Shown here piece by piece: positions 24,467 to 33,050 of a DNA stretch of 64,000 nt (position 1 is the stretch's first letter; each line of letters starts with the position of its first letter). The translations under genes and the position numbers were made by a program. This DNA comes from Vulcanimicrobiota bacterium. GTDB lineage: Bacteria > Vulcanimicrobiota > Vulcanimicrobiia > Vulcanimicrobiales > Vulcanimicrobiaceae. The stretch covers positions 1 to 64,000 of the forward strand of contig JAAXCX010000007.1 of NCBI GenBank assembly GCA_013036105.1, in the 5' to 3' direction. The notes under the pieces are model-generated. The model saw only the letters and a list, made by a program, of their open reading frames with translations, searched no databases and was not told the DNA's origin.

Positions 24467-25252
24467 GTGCAAGATCTATTGCGCATCGGCAAGCTGGAGC
24501 TGAGCTCGCGGCTTATCGTGGGCACGGCGAAATATCCGTCGCTTGACGTTATGCAGGCTGCACACGCTGCGAGCGGCGCACAAATGGTGACGGTGGCGAT
24601 CCGCCGGATCAATCTCGACGACAAGAGCGGCAAGACGCTGCTCGACTATATCGACCGTTCGCGTTACGCGATTTTGCCGAATACGGCCGGGTGCTACAGC
24701 GCCAAAGAGGCCGTGCTCACTGCGCAACTCGCGCGTGAATTATGCGAGACCGACCTTATCAAGCTCGAAGTCATCGGCGACTCGCAAACGCTCTACCCGG
24801 ACACGCGGGAAACGCTCACCGCGGCCGAGGAGCTCGTGCGCGACGGGTTTACCGTGTTGCCCTATGTCGTGGACGATCCGGTTGCGTGCAAACACTTGGA
24901 AGAGCTGGGATGCGCGGCGGTCATGCCGCTCGCGGCGCCTATCGGCAGCGGGCTCGGCGTCTGTAATCCGTATTCGATTCGCATCATTAAAGAGCGCGCC
25001 GGCATCCCGGTGATCGTCGACGCCGGCGTCGGCACGGCGAGCGACGCGGCGATTGCGATGGAATTGGGCGTTGACGCGGTGCTTATGAATACAGGTATCG
25101 CGGCCGCCAAAGAACCGGCGATGATGGCCGAAGCGATGAAGCGCGCGATCGAAGCCGGGCGGCTGGCGTTTCTGGCCGGGCGGATGGAGAAGCGGCTTTA
25201 CGCCAACGCGTCGAGTCCGATGCGCGATCTCATCGCGGTGGAGAAAGCATGA
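24467..25252 (+). CDS. thiG: Thiazole synthase
   Basis: ThiG is a TIM-barrel enzyme forming the thiamine thiazole from deoxyxylulose phosphate, dehydroglycine and ThiS-thiocarboxylate. The active-site lysine segment [15 protein letters not shown] and the phosphate-binding loop [18 protein letters not shown] are present, with [14 protein letters not shown] between. GTG 24467 gives 261 residues, the family length, and follows thiS immediately. ThiO/ThiH, ThiF and ThiC are not adjacent. Confidence 0.95.
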   Translation: MQDLLRIGKLELSSRLIVGTAKYPSLDVMQAAHAASGAQMVTVAIRRINLDDKSGKTLLDYIDRSRYAILPNTAGCYSAKEAVLTAQLARELCETDLIKLEVIGDSQTLYPDTRETLTAAEELVRDGFTVLPYVVDDPVACKHLEELGCAAVMPLAAPIGSGLGVCNPYSIRIIKERAGIPVIVDAGVGTASDAAIAMELGVDAVLMNTGIAAAKEPAMMAEAMKRAIEAGRLAFLAGRMEKRLYANASSPMRDLIAVEKA

Positions 25253-25689
25253 GTTCCGAAAAAGAGTCCATTCAGCCGGCGGTCGACGCCCTGAACGCCG
25301 CTTGGAATCGCGGGGATGGAAACGCGTTTGCGGCGAGGTGCACCCCCGACGTCGATTTCATTAATCTGCTCGGCATGCACGCGAAGGGTCGCGCCGCAGT
25401 CGCGGGGATGCACGAAAAGATCCTCAAGGGGCCGTACGCCGGAAGCACGGTGACGTTTTCGATCGAGCAGGTGCGGCCGGTATCGCCCGATGCCGTGCTC
25501 GCGATCGTGCCCGGCGAATTACAGATTCCGTCAGGACCCGTTCAAGGAGTGGTCAGAACGGTCGCGACCGCGCTGTTCGTAAGAGAAGGCCCCGAGTGGT
25601 TCGTAGCGAGTTTTCAAAACACAAGACGTGAAGCAACGCAAGCAAATCATTCTGCGATCATGGCCGAGAGCTTAGCGGAGAAGACTTAG
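25249..25689 (+). CDS. SgcJ/EcaC-type SnoaL-like protein
   Basis: This 146-residue protein has the cone-shaped SnoaL/DUF4440-like pattern: an N-terminal helix ([20 protein letters not shown]), then [11 protein letters not shown], and antiparallel strands ending [12 protein letters not shown]. The SgcJ/EcaC/oxidoreductase group has this size; most members lack a known reaction. The ATG overlaps the thiG stop by four bases, implying co-translation, though a thiamine role is only suggested by position. Confidence 0.8.
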   Translation: MSSEKESIQPAVDALNAAWNRGDGNAFAARCTPDVDFINLLGMHAKGRAAVAGMHEKILKGPYAGSTVTFSIEQVRPVSPDAVLAIVPGELQIPSGPVQGVVRTVATALFVREGPEWFVASFQNTRREATQANHSAIMAESLAEKT

Positions 25690-26264
25690 CGCTTCTTTAC
25701 CGCTCGGACGAACCAGTGAACGACGCCGCGCAAGGGTTCGCGGTGGGCCCAGGTGCCGACGATATCATCCGCCGCAGTTTCTTGAATCGACTCGACGTCG
25801 TATCTCGCTTCCAACAGCGAGCGTAATTCTTCGCCGGTAAAATAGACGTGCGGCACGCCGGCTTCGTCGCCGGCTTCGGCCGCGAACACATGCCTCGATA
25901 TCCGCCGGCCTTTTCCAAAACGCGAATCAAGTACTGAAGCGAAAGTCGCGTGCAGCGGCGCTCCGGGTTTGAGCGAATTTGCGATCGCCTCCAGCGAAGC
26001 AGCGATCGTGCCCGGCGTGCCGTGAAGGAGCGCGTGCGTGGAGAGCGCGCCATCATAATAGTCATTGCGTGCGGGAATCGGAGTGCCGTCGGCAACCGAG
26101 TCAATCTCAAGTCCGGCTGCGCGCAACGCTTCGGTGTTTCGTCCCGTGCCTGCGCCGATCTCCAATACGCGCGCGCGCGGAGTCGCGCGAAGGCGTGCGA
26201 TCAGCGAGATTGCGAGCGGATGCGCGCGGCGGAGCTTCCCGCCCTCTGTGGAAGGTTCGGTCAT
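25686..26264 (-). CDS. SAM-dependent methyltransferase
   Basis: Class I methyltransferase motifs are seen: motif I VLEIGAGTGRNTEALR, an acidic residue after AAGLEIDSV, and DGALSTHALLHGTPG as the post-I region. ATG 26264 gives 192 residues. The frame upstream to 26534 runs antisense through the potassium-channel gene. This ATG shares two bases with the ATG of the divergent channel gene at 26263. No substrate can be inferred. Confidence 0.85.
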   Translation of the reverse strand: MTEPSTEGGKLRRAHPLAISLIARLRATPRARVLEIGAGTGRNTEALRAAGLEIDSVADGTPIPARNDYYDGALSTHALLHGTPGTIAASLEAIANSLKPGAPLHATFASVLDSRFGKGRRISRHVFAAEAGDEAGVPHVYFTGEELRSLLEARYDVESIQETAADDIVGTWAHREPLRGVVHWFVRAVKKR

Positions 26265-27858
26265 GCGTGAGCTGCCTTTGATTATTGTCGTTGGCGGTGA
26301 TGACCTTGCCGGGCGCGTCTGCGACGAACTTCGCACGACGCGGGGCCACGAAGTGCTGCAGCTCTGGCCGGCCGGCGATGAAGCGTTGCGCGATGCGGGC
26401 GTAACCGATGCCATCTGCATCATTCCGGTTTCCAGCGACGACCGGCTCAATCTGCAGATCGCGTTAAAAGCGCGCGAGATGAATCCGAAGATCCGAATCG
26501 TCTTGCGCCAATTCAATCGGGCGCTCGGGCACAAAATCGAGCAGAACCTTTCCGATTGCTCGGCGATATCGCCCGCGGCTCACGCGGCCGCGACCTACGC
26601 GGGGGCAGCAGTTGACCCGGCGTGCGTCTATGCGCTGCAGTTTCCGGACGTCGACGGGCCGCTCGTCGGATTTTCCGAACGCCGGGCACGGGATTTTGGT
26701 TTGCGTGATACTACCGTCGGCGAAGCCGAGCGCCGCTTGGGCATGCGCCTCGTCAGCGTCAATGACGGCGTCGCTCCGGACCGCGCCGCACGAATTACCC
26801 GTGACGACCGCGTCGTGGCGTTTGGCCCCATGGACGCATTGCAGCACGCGTGGCACCGGCGTCGCCGCGCGCGGCCGCAGATCCGCCGCCGGCGCGAATG
26901 GCTCGGCGATATGTTCCGGGCGGCGGCCCGCTACGAGCCGTTCCTTATCTATACCTTCGTATTTGCCACGCTGCTGTTTTTGGCCGGCTCGACCTACTTC
27001 ACATTTCAACTACACTTGACGTTCATCGAAGCGATGTACTTTACCGCGGCGACAATGTTCACGGTCGGATACGGCGATATCACGCCGTACAACCGGCACG
27101 GTGGCGACTTTTCATTATTTGTCGCGATGGCGATCATGGTCGGCGGCGTGACAATCGCCGGCATTTTCATCGCATCGATCGCGTCGGCATTTAGCCGTGC
27201 GCAAGAAACCGCGCTTCAGGGTCTGCGACGCGTCCGCGCGGAGGACCACGTGGTGGTGTGCGGCGCCGGCAGCACCGGAACGCGGGTGATCGATTTCTTA
27301 CTCGATATGCAGCAGCGCGTGGTGGTCCTCGAACAGCGCCCCGATACGCTAGTGCTGGAATTGGCGCGCACGCGGCGGATCGATTTGCTCACGGGCGACG
27401 CGACCAACGACGATACGCTTGAGTTTTGCGATCTGCCATCGGCGCTCAGCTTCGTCGCCGTGACCGACAGCGACACGGCAAATCTGGAAGCGGCGTTGGG
27501 CGCGCTCGTGCAAAACCCGGCGATTCCGGTGGTGGTGCGCATCAACGATCCGGACTTCTCTCGTCTGATCGAACGCAATTTCAACATCGCCAAGTCGTTC
27601 TCGGCGGCGGAGTTAACGGCGCCGATGATCGCCGGCCTCGCTCGCTTTCCGGGTACGCGCGGGCGCGTGTCTTTCGCGGGCGAGACCTTTAATGTAGGCG
27701 TGCGCAGCGCTTCGGATCGCCTTCCTCGCGCTGAGGGGACGGTGCCGCTCTATGCGTGGCGAGCCGGCAGACTGCGCCCGATCCGCGATTTCGCGGAAAT
27801 GGAAGCGGCTGACCGCGTCCTTTACGTGGTTCCGCTTTCGCAGTTCAAAGCGGATTAG
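26263..27858 (+). CDS. Potassium channel protein with two RCK (TrkA-N) domains
   Basis: From ATG 26263 (ggaagg ribosome site seven bases upstream) the 531-residue protein has an N-terminal TrkA-like RCK region (residues about 5-200) and a basic linker. Two membrane helices (about 226-248 and 284-306) flank a pore loop with the K+ selectivity filter TVGYGD at 267-272. A C-terminal RCK domain starts with VVVCGAGSTGTRV at about 330. RCK domains on both sides of a two-TM pore are less common than a single C-terminal RCK. It is likely a ligand-gated K+ channel in the inner membrane. Confidence 0.93.
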   Translation: MRELPLIIVVGGDDLAGRVCDELRTTRGHEVLQLWPAGDEALRDAGVTDAICIIPVSSDDRLNLQIALKAREMNPKIRIVLRQFNRALGHKIEQNLSDCSAISPAAHAAATYAGAAVDPACVYALQFPDVDGPLVGFSERRARDFGLRDTTVGEAERRLGMRLVSVNDGVAPDRAARITRDDRVVAFGPMDALQHAWHRRRRARPQIRRRREWLGDMFRAAARYEPFLIYTFVFATLLFLAGSTYFTFQLHLTFIEAMYFTAATMFTVGYGDITPYNRHGGDFSLFVAMAIMVGGVTIAGIFIASIASAFSRAQETALQGLRRVRAEDHVVVCGAGSTGTRVIDFLLDMQQRVVVLEQRPDTLVLELARTRRIDLLTGDATNDDTLEFCDLPSALSFVAVTDSDTANLEAALGALVQNPAIPVVVRINDPDFSRLIERNFNIAKSFSAAELTAPMIAGLARFPGTRGRVSFAGETFNVGVRSASDRLPRAEGTVPLYAWRAGRLRPIRDFAEMEAADRVLYVVPLSQFKAD

Positions 27859-28870
27859 CGAACATGTCCGCGAGTGTGCGGATATTTGCCGTGTCGGACG
27901 TGAACCCGAGACGGGCCAACCCCCACGCGTCCTCGATCGTTCGCAGCAGCGCGTAGTGGTTGTACTCGAGGTGCGAGACGTAGCCGCGCTTCACGATGCC
28001 GCCCACTGCGATAAACGGAATCAGGCCGCCGCCGTACGTGCCGCCTTTTGGCAGGAGAGCCGTGCCGGGCGGAAGCGCCGGCGCATCGCAGCAGCCGTCG
28101 GCGTTGAGCCAGCCGCCTGTGGCTTTGTCGCCGTTGTATGTCGTTTCGTCGGTGAGAATAAAAATGACCGAATGTTTCGTCCAGCCTTTGGCATGCAGCA
28201 GCACGGGCACCCACTGTTTCACGAAGTCGTCTCCGCTGCGGCGAAGGTCGGCGTCCTTTGCGTACGGGCACGGCTCTTCAGGCGTGCCGTGCATGTCTTT
28301 GCAGACGTCGGGCGAGATCCAGATGTACTTTGCGAGCGTGCCGTTCTTGGCATCGGCCGCGAGCTGGTCGAGCGGCACGACCTTCGCCCGGCGCGCCGCG
28401 TTATTACGGATGTCGTCGTAGAGCATAAACGGGTTGTGGCGGATGACGTAGAGCGCGACGTTTTCATTGGCCGGATAGAAATTGTCCATGAATCCTGGCG
28501 AAGGCATGTGTTCCATGTACGCTTTCCACGAAATATGGTGCGCTTCCAACTCGTCGACCACGTTGCGGTGATTGAAACGCTGCGTCGGATCGTCGGAGTT
28601 GCTATACCAGTTGGAACCTGACGTTATCGCGAGGTAGTTCGGCAGACTTGGATGGGTGACGCCGTAAAAGTTGGCGGCATACGCGTACTGATGAGCATAC
28701 TGTGTGATGGTCGGCGCCGCCGGATCGCCGATCACGCTCCGGTCGCTGTGATTCTCGAGCATGATGATGACGACGCGATCAAGTTTGGGCACGGACGCGG
28801 CCCGGACGTGGGGCGATGCCGCGAAAACGGACGTCAAGATCAGAGCAAAAGCGGTGGCCAAACGGCGCAT
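27845..28870 (-). CDS. Secreted phosphoesterase (acid phosphatase/phospholipase C-like)
   Basis: An N-terminal signal peptide (MRRLATAFALILTSVFAASP) leads into a phosphoesterase-family domain of the phospholipase-C/acid-phosphatase superfamily. It carries RVVIIMLENHSDRSV, with the metal-binding Glu-Asn, then THPSLPNYLAITSG and later ILTDETTYNGD and VSHLEYNHYALLRTIEDAWGL. At 341 residues it is closer to the short acid-phosphatase type than to full phospholipase C. It is convergent with the channel gene (14-base overlap) and divergent from the MFS gene. Confidence 0.88.
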   Translation of the reverse strand: MRRLATAFALILTSVFAASPHVRAASVPKLDRVVIIMLENHSDRSVIGDPAAPTITQYAHQYAYAANFYGVTHPSLPNYLAITSGSNWYSNSDDPTQRFNHRNVVDELEAHHISWKAYMEHMPSPGFMDNFYPANENVALYVIRHNPFMLYDDIRNNAARRAKVVPLDQLAADAKNGTLAKYIWISPDVCKDMHGTPEEPCPYAKDADLRRSGDDFVKQWVPVLLHAKGWTKHSVIFILTDETTYNGDKATGGWLNADGCCDAPALPPGTALLPKGGTYGGGLIPFIAVGGIVKRGYVSHLEYNHYALLRTIEDAWGLARLGFTSDTANIRTLADMFANPL

Positions 28871-28935
28871 TAGGGTCCTCCCATGTCGGTCAGCGTTTCT
28901 CCGAGGAGTTTACGCGCTCTTTCCCGATAGGTTCA

Positions 28936-30231
28936 ATGTCCATGACCAAGCGCAGGTATCTCGTTTTTCTGCTCATGTTCCTGAGCGTTTTCATCAACTA
29001 CATGGACCGGGTGAACTACGCGGTCTCGATCCCTGCGATCCGGCACCAATTCGGCTTTAGCTTACAGCAAATCGGCGCGATCTTGTTTGCCTGGAGCATC
29101 GCCTACGCCCTATTCAATTTTCCCGGCGGATGGCTGGCCGATCGATTGGGTCTGCGTTGGTCGCTGCCGCTAATGCTGGGCTGGTGGTCGGCGTTTACCA
29201 TCGCCACGCCCTTCGCCGGAACGCTTGCCGGTTGGTTCGGGATTCGCGCTTTGATGGGCGCGGGCGAGGCCGGAATCTGGCCCGTCAACGCTAAGTGCGC
29301 AAACGCGTGGGCGGGACCCGGCGAACGCTCGACGCTCTATACGTGGGCCGGTTCGGGTCAATTTCTCGGTCCGGCACTCGGCACGTTGTTGGCGGGGTCC
29401 ATCGTCGTTCGATTTGGCTGGCAATGGACGTTCATTCTCTTTGGGCTGGCGGGCTTGCTCATTCTGCCGTTTTGGATCTTCATCGTGCGCGACCGGCCGG
29501 CGCTAGATCCGCGCGTCAACGCAGCCGAGATCGCGCACATCGGAAATCGCGCGCCGCACGATGAGAAAGCCGATTGGCCGGGCATCAGAGATGTCATTTT
29601 TAGCCGCACCGGATTGGGCATGCTGCTCGTCTATATGACGTTCGGGTACATTCTGTTCACGTTCCTGAACTGGGTGCCGAGTTACATGTTTTACACGTTC
29701 CATATGAGCATTTTCAAAAGTTCGGCATGGGCGAGTCTCGGGCTCATGCTGGGCTTCGCCGGATTCATTCTCTCGGGTCCCTTTAACGATCGGCTCGCGG
29801 CACATTTCGACCGGCTCACGGCGCGCCGTATCGGTACGGCGGCGCCGATGTTTTGCTCAATGTTGTGCATGATACTATCGATTTTCAGCGCGCGCGCGGG
29901 GCTGGGCGGATTCACCGCCGTGCTCATCGGTTTCGCGGCGCTCTTAATGAACATGACCGTCGGTGCCTGGGCCGTTAACGTGATCGATATCTCGCCCAAC
30001 CAAGCCTCGACCGGATTCGTCTACGGTGTTTACAACGGTGCGCTGAACATCATGGGAGCGTTCAATTCGCTCATCCTCGCCTGGATCGCGACCCGGTACG
30101 GGTTTCCGGCGGCGTTCGGCAGCGCTATTCTGTTCATGTTGATTTTCATGATCAGCATGCTCTTCATCGTCGACCGGCCGAGCTACGCGAAACTGATCGC
30201 CCGGGCGGAACTCTCGCGCAGCGCGGCGTAG
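28936..30231 (+). CDS. MFS transporter, hexuronate/galactonate (ACS) type
   Basis: A 12-helix major facilitator protein of about 431 residues. The N-terminal YMDRVNYAVSIPAI and LFAWSIAYALFNFPGGWLAD are typical of the anion:cation symporter group that imports sugar acids. Start ATG 28936 (or 28942) is chosen; the longer frame overlaps the divergent phosphoesterase. It lies nine bases before the peroxiredoxin gene on the same strand. The substrate is inferred only from subfamily resemblance. Confidence 0.88.
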   Translation: MSMTKRRYLVFLLMFLSVFINYMDRVNYAVSIPAIRHQFGFSLQQIGAILFAWSIAYALFNFPGGWLADRLGLRWSLPLMLGWWSAFTIATPFAGTLAGWFGIRALMGAGEAGIWPVNAKCANAWAGPGERSTLYTWAGSGQFLGPALGTLLAGSIVVRFGWQWTFILFGLAGLLILPFWIFIVRDRPALDPRVNAAEIAHIGNRAPHDEKADWPGIRDVIFSRTGLGMLLVYMTFGYILFTFLNWVPSYMFYTFHMSIFKSSAWASLGLMLGFAGFILSGPFNDRLAAHFDRLTARRIGTAAPMFCSMLCMILSIFSARAGLGGFTAVLIGFAALLMNMTVGAWAVNVIDISPNQASTGFVYGVYNGALNIMGAFNSLILAWIATRYGFPAAFGSAILFMLIFMISMLFIVDRPSYAKLIARAELSRSAA

Positions 30232-30240
30232 AGGTTATCC

Positions 30241-30663
30241 ATGCTTACTGAAGGCGCCAAAATGCCCGAACTCGACGTCGTTGACGACGAGGGGCGGAAA
30301 TTCAATACGCGCGAGCTGCTCGGCAAGCCGCTCGTCTTATGGTTTTATCCCAAAGACGACACACCGGGTTGAACCAACGAGGGCTCGCAGTTTCGCGACG
30401 CCATCGACCGGTTCAGCGCCAAGGGCGCGCAAATCGTCGGGGTCAGTAAAGACTCCGTCGCCAGTCACCAAAAGTTCAAGGCAAAATACTCTCTACCGTT
30501 TCCGCTCATCGCGGATACGGACGGCAAGATGTACGAGGCCTTCGGAGTAGACGGGCGCACGACGTTTCTTGTCGACCGGGACGGCACGATTCACAAAGTG
30601 TGGCCGAAGGTCAGCGTCGCCGGTCACGCCGAGGACGTTTACAACTCGCTTCCGTCAACGTAG
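30241..30663 (+). CDS. bcp: Probable selenocysteine-containing peroxiredoxin (Bcp/PrxQ type)
   Basis: The frame from ATG 30241 (gaggt site upstream) to TAG 30661-30663 encodes a 140-residue Bcp/PrxQ peroxiredoxin interrupted by one TGA at 30370-30372, codon 44. Before it reads LVLWFYPKDDTPG and after it TNEGSQFRDAID. The TGA therefore occupies exactly the peroxidatic Cys of the family motif TPGCT. The rest is intact (VGVSKDSVASHQKFKAKY, FPLIADTDG, TTFLVDRDG). The protein has no cysteine at all, so without Sec44 it would have no catalytic thiol. A SECIS-like hairpin follows directly. A nonsense mutation or sequencing error is the alternative. TGA serves as a normal stop elsewhere in the window, so it is not recoded genome-wide. 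Confidence 0.82.
30378..30406 (+). promoter_or_regulatory. Candidate bacterial SECIS hairpin
   Basis: Directly after the TGA, the RNA can fold with CGA-GGC-UCGC (30378-30388) pairing to GCGA-c-GCC-UCG (30395-30406). There is one G-A mismatch (30381/30403) and one bulged C (30399). The apical loop is AGUUUC (30389-30394), with a G in its first two bases. Sixteen bases separate the TGA from the loop, nearly the spacing in E. coli fdhF (17, by my count from the remembered sequence). Ten base pairs in GC-rich coding DNA can occur by chance, so this supports but does not prove Sec insertion. Confidence 0.65.
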
Positions 30664-30674
30664 TATTCGTAATT

Positions 30675-30828
30675 GGACCGCGGTACGTGGCGGCCGCGGA
30701 ATGTGCGACATTTTCGAGCTCGACAGGATGTCGAATTCAAAACTTGCTCTCGAAAATGCGCTCAAGCGGCGAAAAAACATGGAGGTTTTTTCGCCAGCGG
30801 TTCCGCGGGCCGCCACGTACCGTGGTCC
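30675..30828. repeat. 154-bp nested palindromic element
   Basis: Outer inverted repeats of 26-27 bp (30675-30700 and 30802-30828) are nearly perfect. They start ggaccgcggtacgtggcggc on the left and the right arm is the complement with two differences. Inside are a 10-bp inverted repeat (cattttcgag at 30709-30718 with ctcgaaaatg at 30749-30758), a hairpin tcgaca-gga-tgtcga (30720-30734), and an 11-bp perfect hairpin ggcgaaaaaac/gttttttcgcc (30768-30795) with a T-run. It fills the gap between the convergent bcp and pyrE genes. It may be a MITE, a structured RNA or an elaborate two-way terminator. Confidence 0.8.
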
Positions 30829-30830
30829 TT

Positions 30831-31382
30831 TTAGTTCTCTGTCTTCGCTTCGCCCCGTGGAAGTGAGAACTGCAGAAGCGAGCGGACCGGTGCGAGGCCG
30901 CGGCTGACGACCGCGCAGCACGTCACGCGCAGCTTCAATTCTTCGAGCCGATCTTTGGCGGCGAGCAGCTCGCGCGCCGTGGTGACCACGTCCTCAAGAA
31001 GCAAGACGCGCTGCCCGGCTTCGTACGCACCTTCAACATACTCGCCGGCGAACGCGCCGTAGCCCTTCGGCTTTTTACGCACGGCGATCATGGGCAGGTT
31101 TGCGAGCTGCGAAACGGCAGTGGCGATCACGACGCCGCCCAGTTCGGTGCCTCCAATGAGATCAGGATTGACCTCGGAGATCACGGGAACGAACAGTCGT
31201 GCGATCCGCCGCAAGACGTGCGGATCCGAAAACAGCCGGAACTTGTCGATGTAATAATCGCTGCGCGTGCCGCCCGCGAGCATGTAATCGCCGCGGGTCA
31301 GCGCGCGTTCAACGATAATTTTGCGCAGCCAGTTGATATCGGGTAGGCGCGCGAGCGATTCGCTGGAGCCTAAATACTCCAC
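30831..31382 (-). CDS. pyrE: Orotate phosphoribosyltransferase
   Basis: This type I phosphoribosyltransferase makes OMP from orotate and PRPP in pyrimidine synthesis. The PRPP loop VLLLEDVVTTARELL and the catalytic-loop lysines AVRKKPKGYG are visible, along with GGTRSDYYIDKFRLFSDP near the N-terminus. At 183 residues it is close to the bacterial size. Its C-terminal end runs up against the palindromic element. The start overlaps the end of the upstream binding-protein gene by 13 bases. Confidence 0.9.
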   Translation of the reverse strand: MEYLGSSESLARLPDINWLRKIIVERALTRGDYMLAGGTRSDYYIDKFRLFSDPHVLRRIARLFVPVISEVNPDLIGGTELGGVVIATAVSQLANLPMIAVRKKPKGYGAFAGEYVEGAYEAGQRVLLLEDVVTTARELLAAKDRLEELKLRVTCCAVVSRGLAPVRSLLQFSLPRGEAKTEN

Positions 31383-33043
31383 TGATAAGAGTTCCAGGAT
31401 TCGGTCACCGGATTGGGTGCGAAACCTTTGAAGTTGACGCTGATCGGATGCATCGCGCGCTGATCGTAGAGGAAGATCTCCGGGAGGTCGCGTGCGAGAT
31501 AGGTTTGGACGAGCTCGTAGGCTTTCTTGCGCGTCGGGCGGTCGTAGCTGTTGAGCGCGGTCTTTTGCGCGGCTTCCATATCGGAGTTGCAGTAACGCGA
31601 GTAGTTGTAACCGTTGGGGGCCATGTTCGCGCAGGCAAACTGCGAAGCGTCGTCGGGATCGATGCCCGCATACCAGCCGGCCAAGCTCAAGTCGAATTTG
31701 CCGCCCTGCAAAATGCCGCCCTCGCCGACCGGGGCGAAGAGAATATCGCCGGGATAGTACTTGATGTCGGCGATGATGCCGGCATTGTGCAGCATCTGCT
31801 GCAGCTCGATGCTGTTTTTGCGCCGCGTCACGTTACTGCTGTTGCTGACCAGCGTGAGCGAAAGCGGCTGGCCGTTCTTCATCATGATGCCGTCGGAGGC
31901 GCGCGGCTTGTAGCCGTCGTCCGTGAGCTCTTTACGAGCCGCCGCGATATTGGGCGGATACGTTTGGACGTTGGGGTAGTACGACCACATCCAGAACGGC
32001 TGGTCCTCGACCGCGATGCGGGTCTGGCCGAAGGTGAGCGTCTGGACGATGCGCTTCTTATCGATCGCATATGCGACGGCGCGGCGCACGTGCATGTCGT
32101 TGAGCGTTTGGCCCTTCCCAACGTTGAGTTGCACGTCTTCGTAACCGTTCACGTCGACCCAGGCGAGGCACACGCCGGGGATATTCTTGACCTGCGGATA
32201 GTTGCTGAGTGAGGCTTCGAACATCCAGTCGAGCGAGTGCGTCTGCAGCATCGCGCGCATCGTGTTTTCGTCGGGCACGATCTTGATGACGATCTGCGCC
32301 AGGCCCGGCTTGCCCAGGAAGAAGTTGTCGTTGGCGACGTAGGTGATGTGATCGCCGTGCGCCCACTGCTGGAACTTGAACGGACCGTCGCTGACGGTCG
32401 GCGCCGCATTGAATGCGATTTGGTTGATGTTCGGGTACTTGGCGAGAACGTGCGCCGGAACGACCGGATACGGCTGGTCGCTGTCGGCGAAGAACGTGTT
32501 GACGATTGGCGAGAATCTCTTGATGAGGTGGACGACGACGGTGTAATCGTCGGGCGTATCGACGCTCTTGATGAAGTCGTAGCCGTGGCGCGAAATAATG
32601 TTGTTGCCGTTGCTCATGATCGCTTGCCACGACCACTTGACGTCTTTGCTCGTGACCGGCACGCCGTCGGTCCACTTGATGTTCTTGCGCAGATGATAGG
32701 TGATCGTCAAGCCGTCTTTGCTGATCCCGCCGTTCTCCAGCGTCGGAACCTCCGCGGCGAGCCCGGACGTCGCTACCGGCTCACCTTTGGGATTTGCGTG
32801 TAGGAGCGGCAGAAAGGCCAGAAACATGATCATGCCGTCGGTCGTGTTCGAACTCAGCAGCGGGTTGAGATTCTTGACGTCCTGCTGAATCGAGATGCGC
32901 AGCGTTCCGCGTTTCGCAGTCGGCGCGGGCGGATCCGCGGGCGCCCCGCACGAGAGCGAATTGCTGGCCGTAGGGCCGCCGCCCGTTTTGGTGCAGCCGG
33001 CGAGCATCGACACGACGAGAACGGCAACGACGAAATGTTTCAT
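31370..33043 (-). CDS. Peptide/oligopeptide ABC transporter substrate-binding lipoprotein
   Basis: A family-5 extracellular solute-binding protein of 557 residues. The signal peptide ends in a lipobox (SMLAGC), so it should be lipid-anchored outside the membrane. The body has the family pattern LRKNIKWTDGVPVTSKDVKW, SDGPFKFQQWAHGDHI and NDMHVRRAVAYAIDKKRIV. No permease or ATPase genes are adjacent, so it probably works with components encoded elsewhere. It sits between an EF-G paralogue and pyrE, with an overlap to the latter. Confidence 0.9.
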   Translation of the reverse strand: MKHFVVAVLVVSMLAGCTKTGGGPTASNSLSCGAPADPPAPTAKRGTLRISIQQDVKNLNPLLSSNTTDGMIMFLAFLPLLHANPKGEPVATSGLAAEVPTLENGGISKDGLTITYHLRKNIKWTDGVPVTSKDVKWSWQAIMSNGNNIISRHGYDFIKSVDTPDDYTVVVHLIKRFSPIVNTFFADSDQPYPVVPAHVLAKYPNINQIAFNAAPTVSDGPFKFQQWAHGDHITYVANDNFFLGKPGLAQIVIKIVPDENTMRAMLQTHSLDWMFEASLSNYPQVKNIPGVCLAWVDVNGYEDVQLNVGKGQTLNDMHVRRAVAYAIDKKRIVQTLTFGQTRIAVEDQPFWMWSYYPNVQTYPPNIAAARKELTDDGYKPRASDGIMMKNGQPLSLTLVSNSSNVTRRKNSIELQQMLHNAGIIADIKYYPGDILFAPVGEGGILQGGKFDLSLAGWYAGIDPDDASQFACANMAPNGYNYSRYCNSDMEAAQKTALNSYDRPTRKKAYELVQTYLARDLPEIFLYDQRAMHPISVNFKGFAPNPVTESWNSYQWSI

Positions 33044-33050
33044 GTTTTCC

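Noticed and set aside
28816-28935. N-terminal extension of the MFS transporter
   Set aside because: The extension overlaps the divergent phosphoesterase start and adds a non-hydrophobic segment; the ATG at 28936 fits the family start.
30370-30372. Genome-wide reassignment of TGA (for example to Trp)
   Set aside because: TGA ends many genes here (for example before sixA at 20093-20095 and at thiG 25250-25252) and Trp is encoded by TGG in conserved positions.
30241-30663. Peroxiredoxin gene as a simple pseudogene
   Set aside because: Only the catalytic codon is changed, all other conserved blocks and the stop are intact and a SECIS-like hairpin follows, so selenocysteine is the better reading, though not proven.
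30675-30828. Integron attC site or CRISPR repeat
   Set aside because: No core-site heptamers, integrase, repeat-spacer periodicity or cas genes are present.
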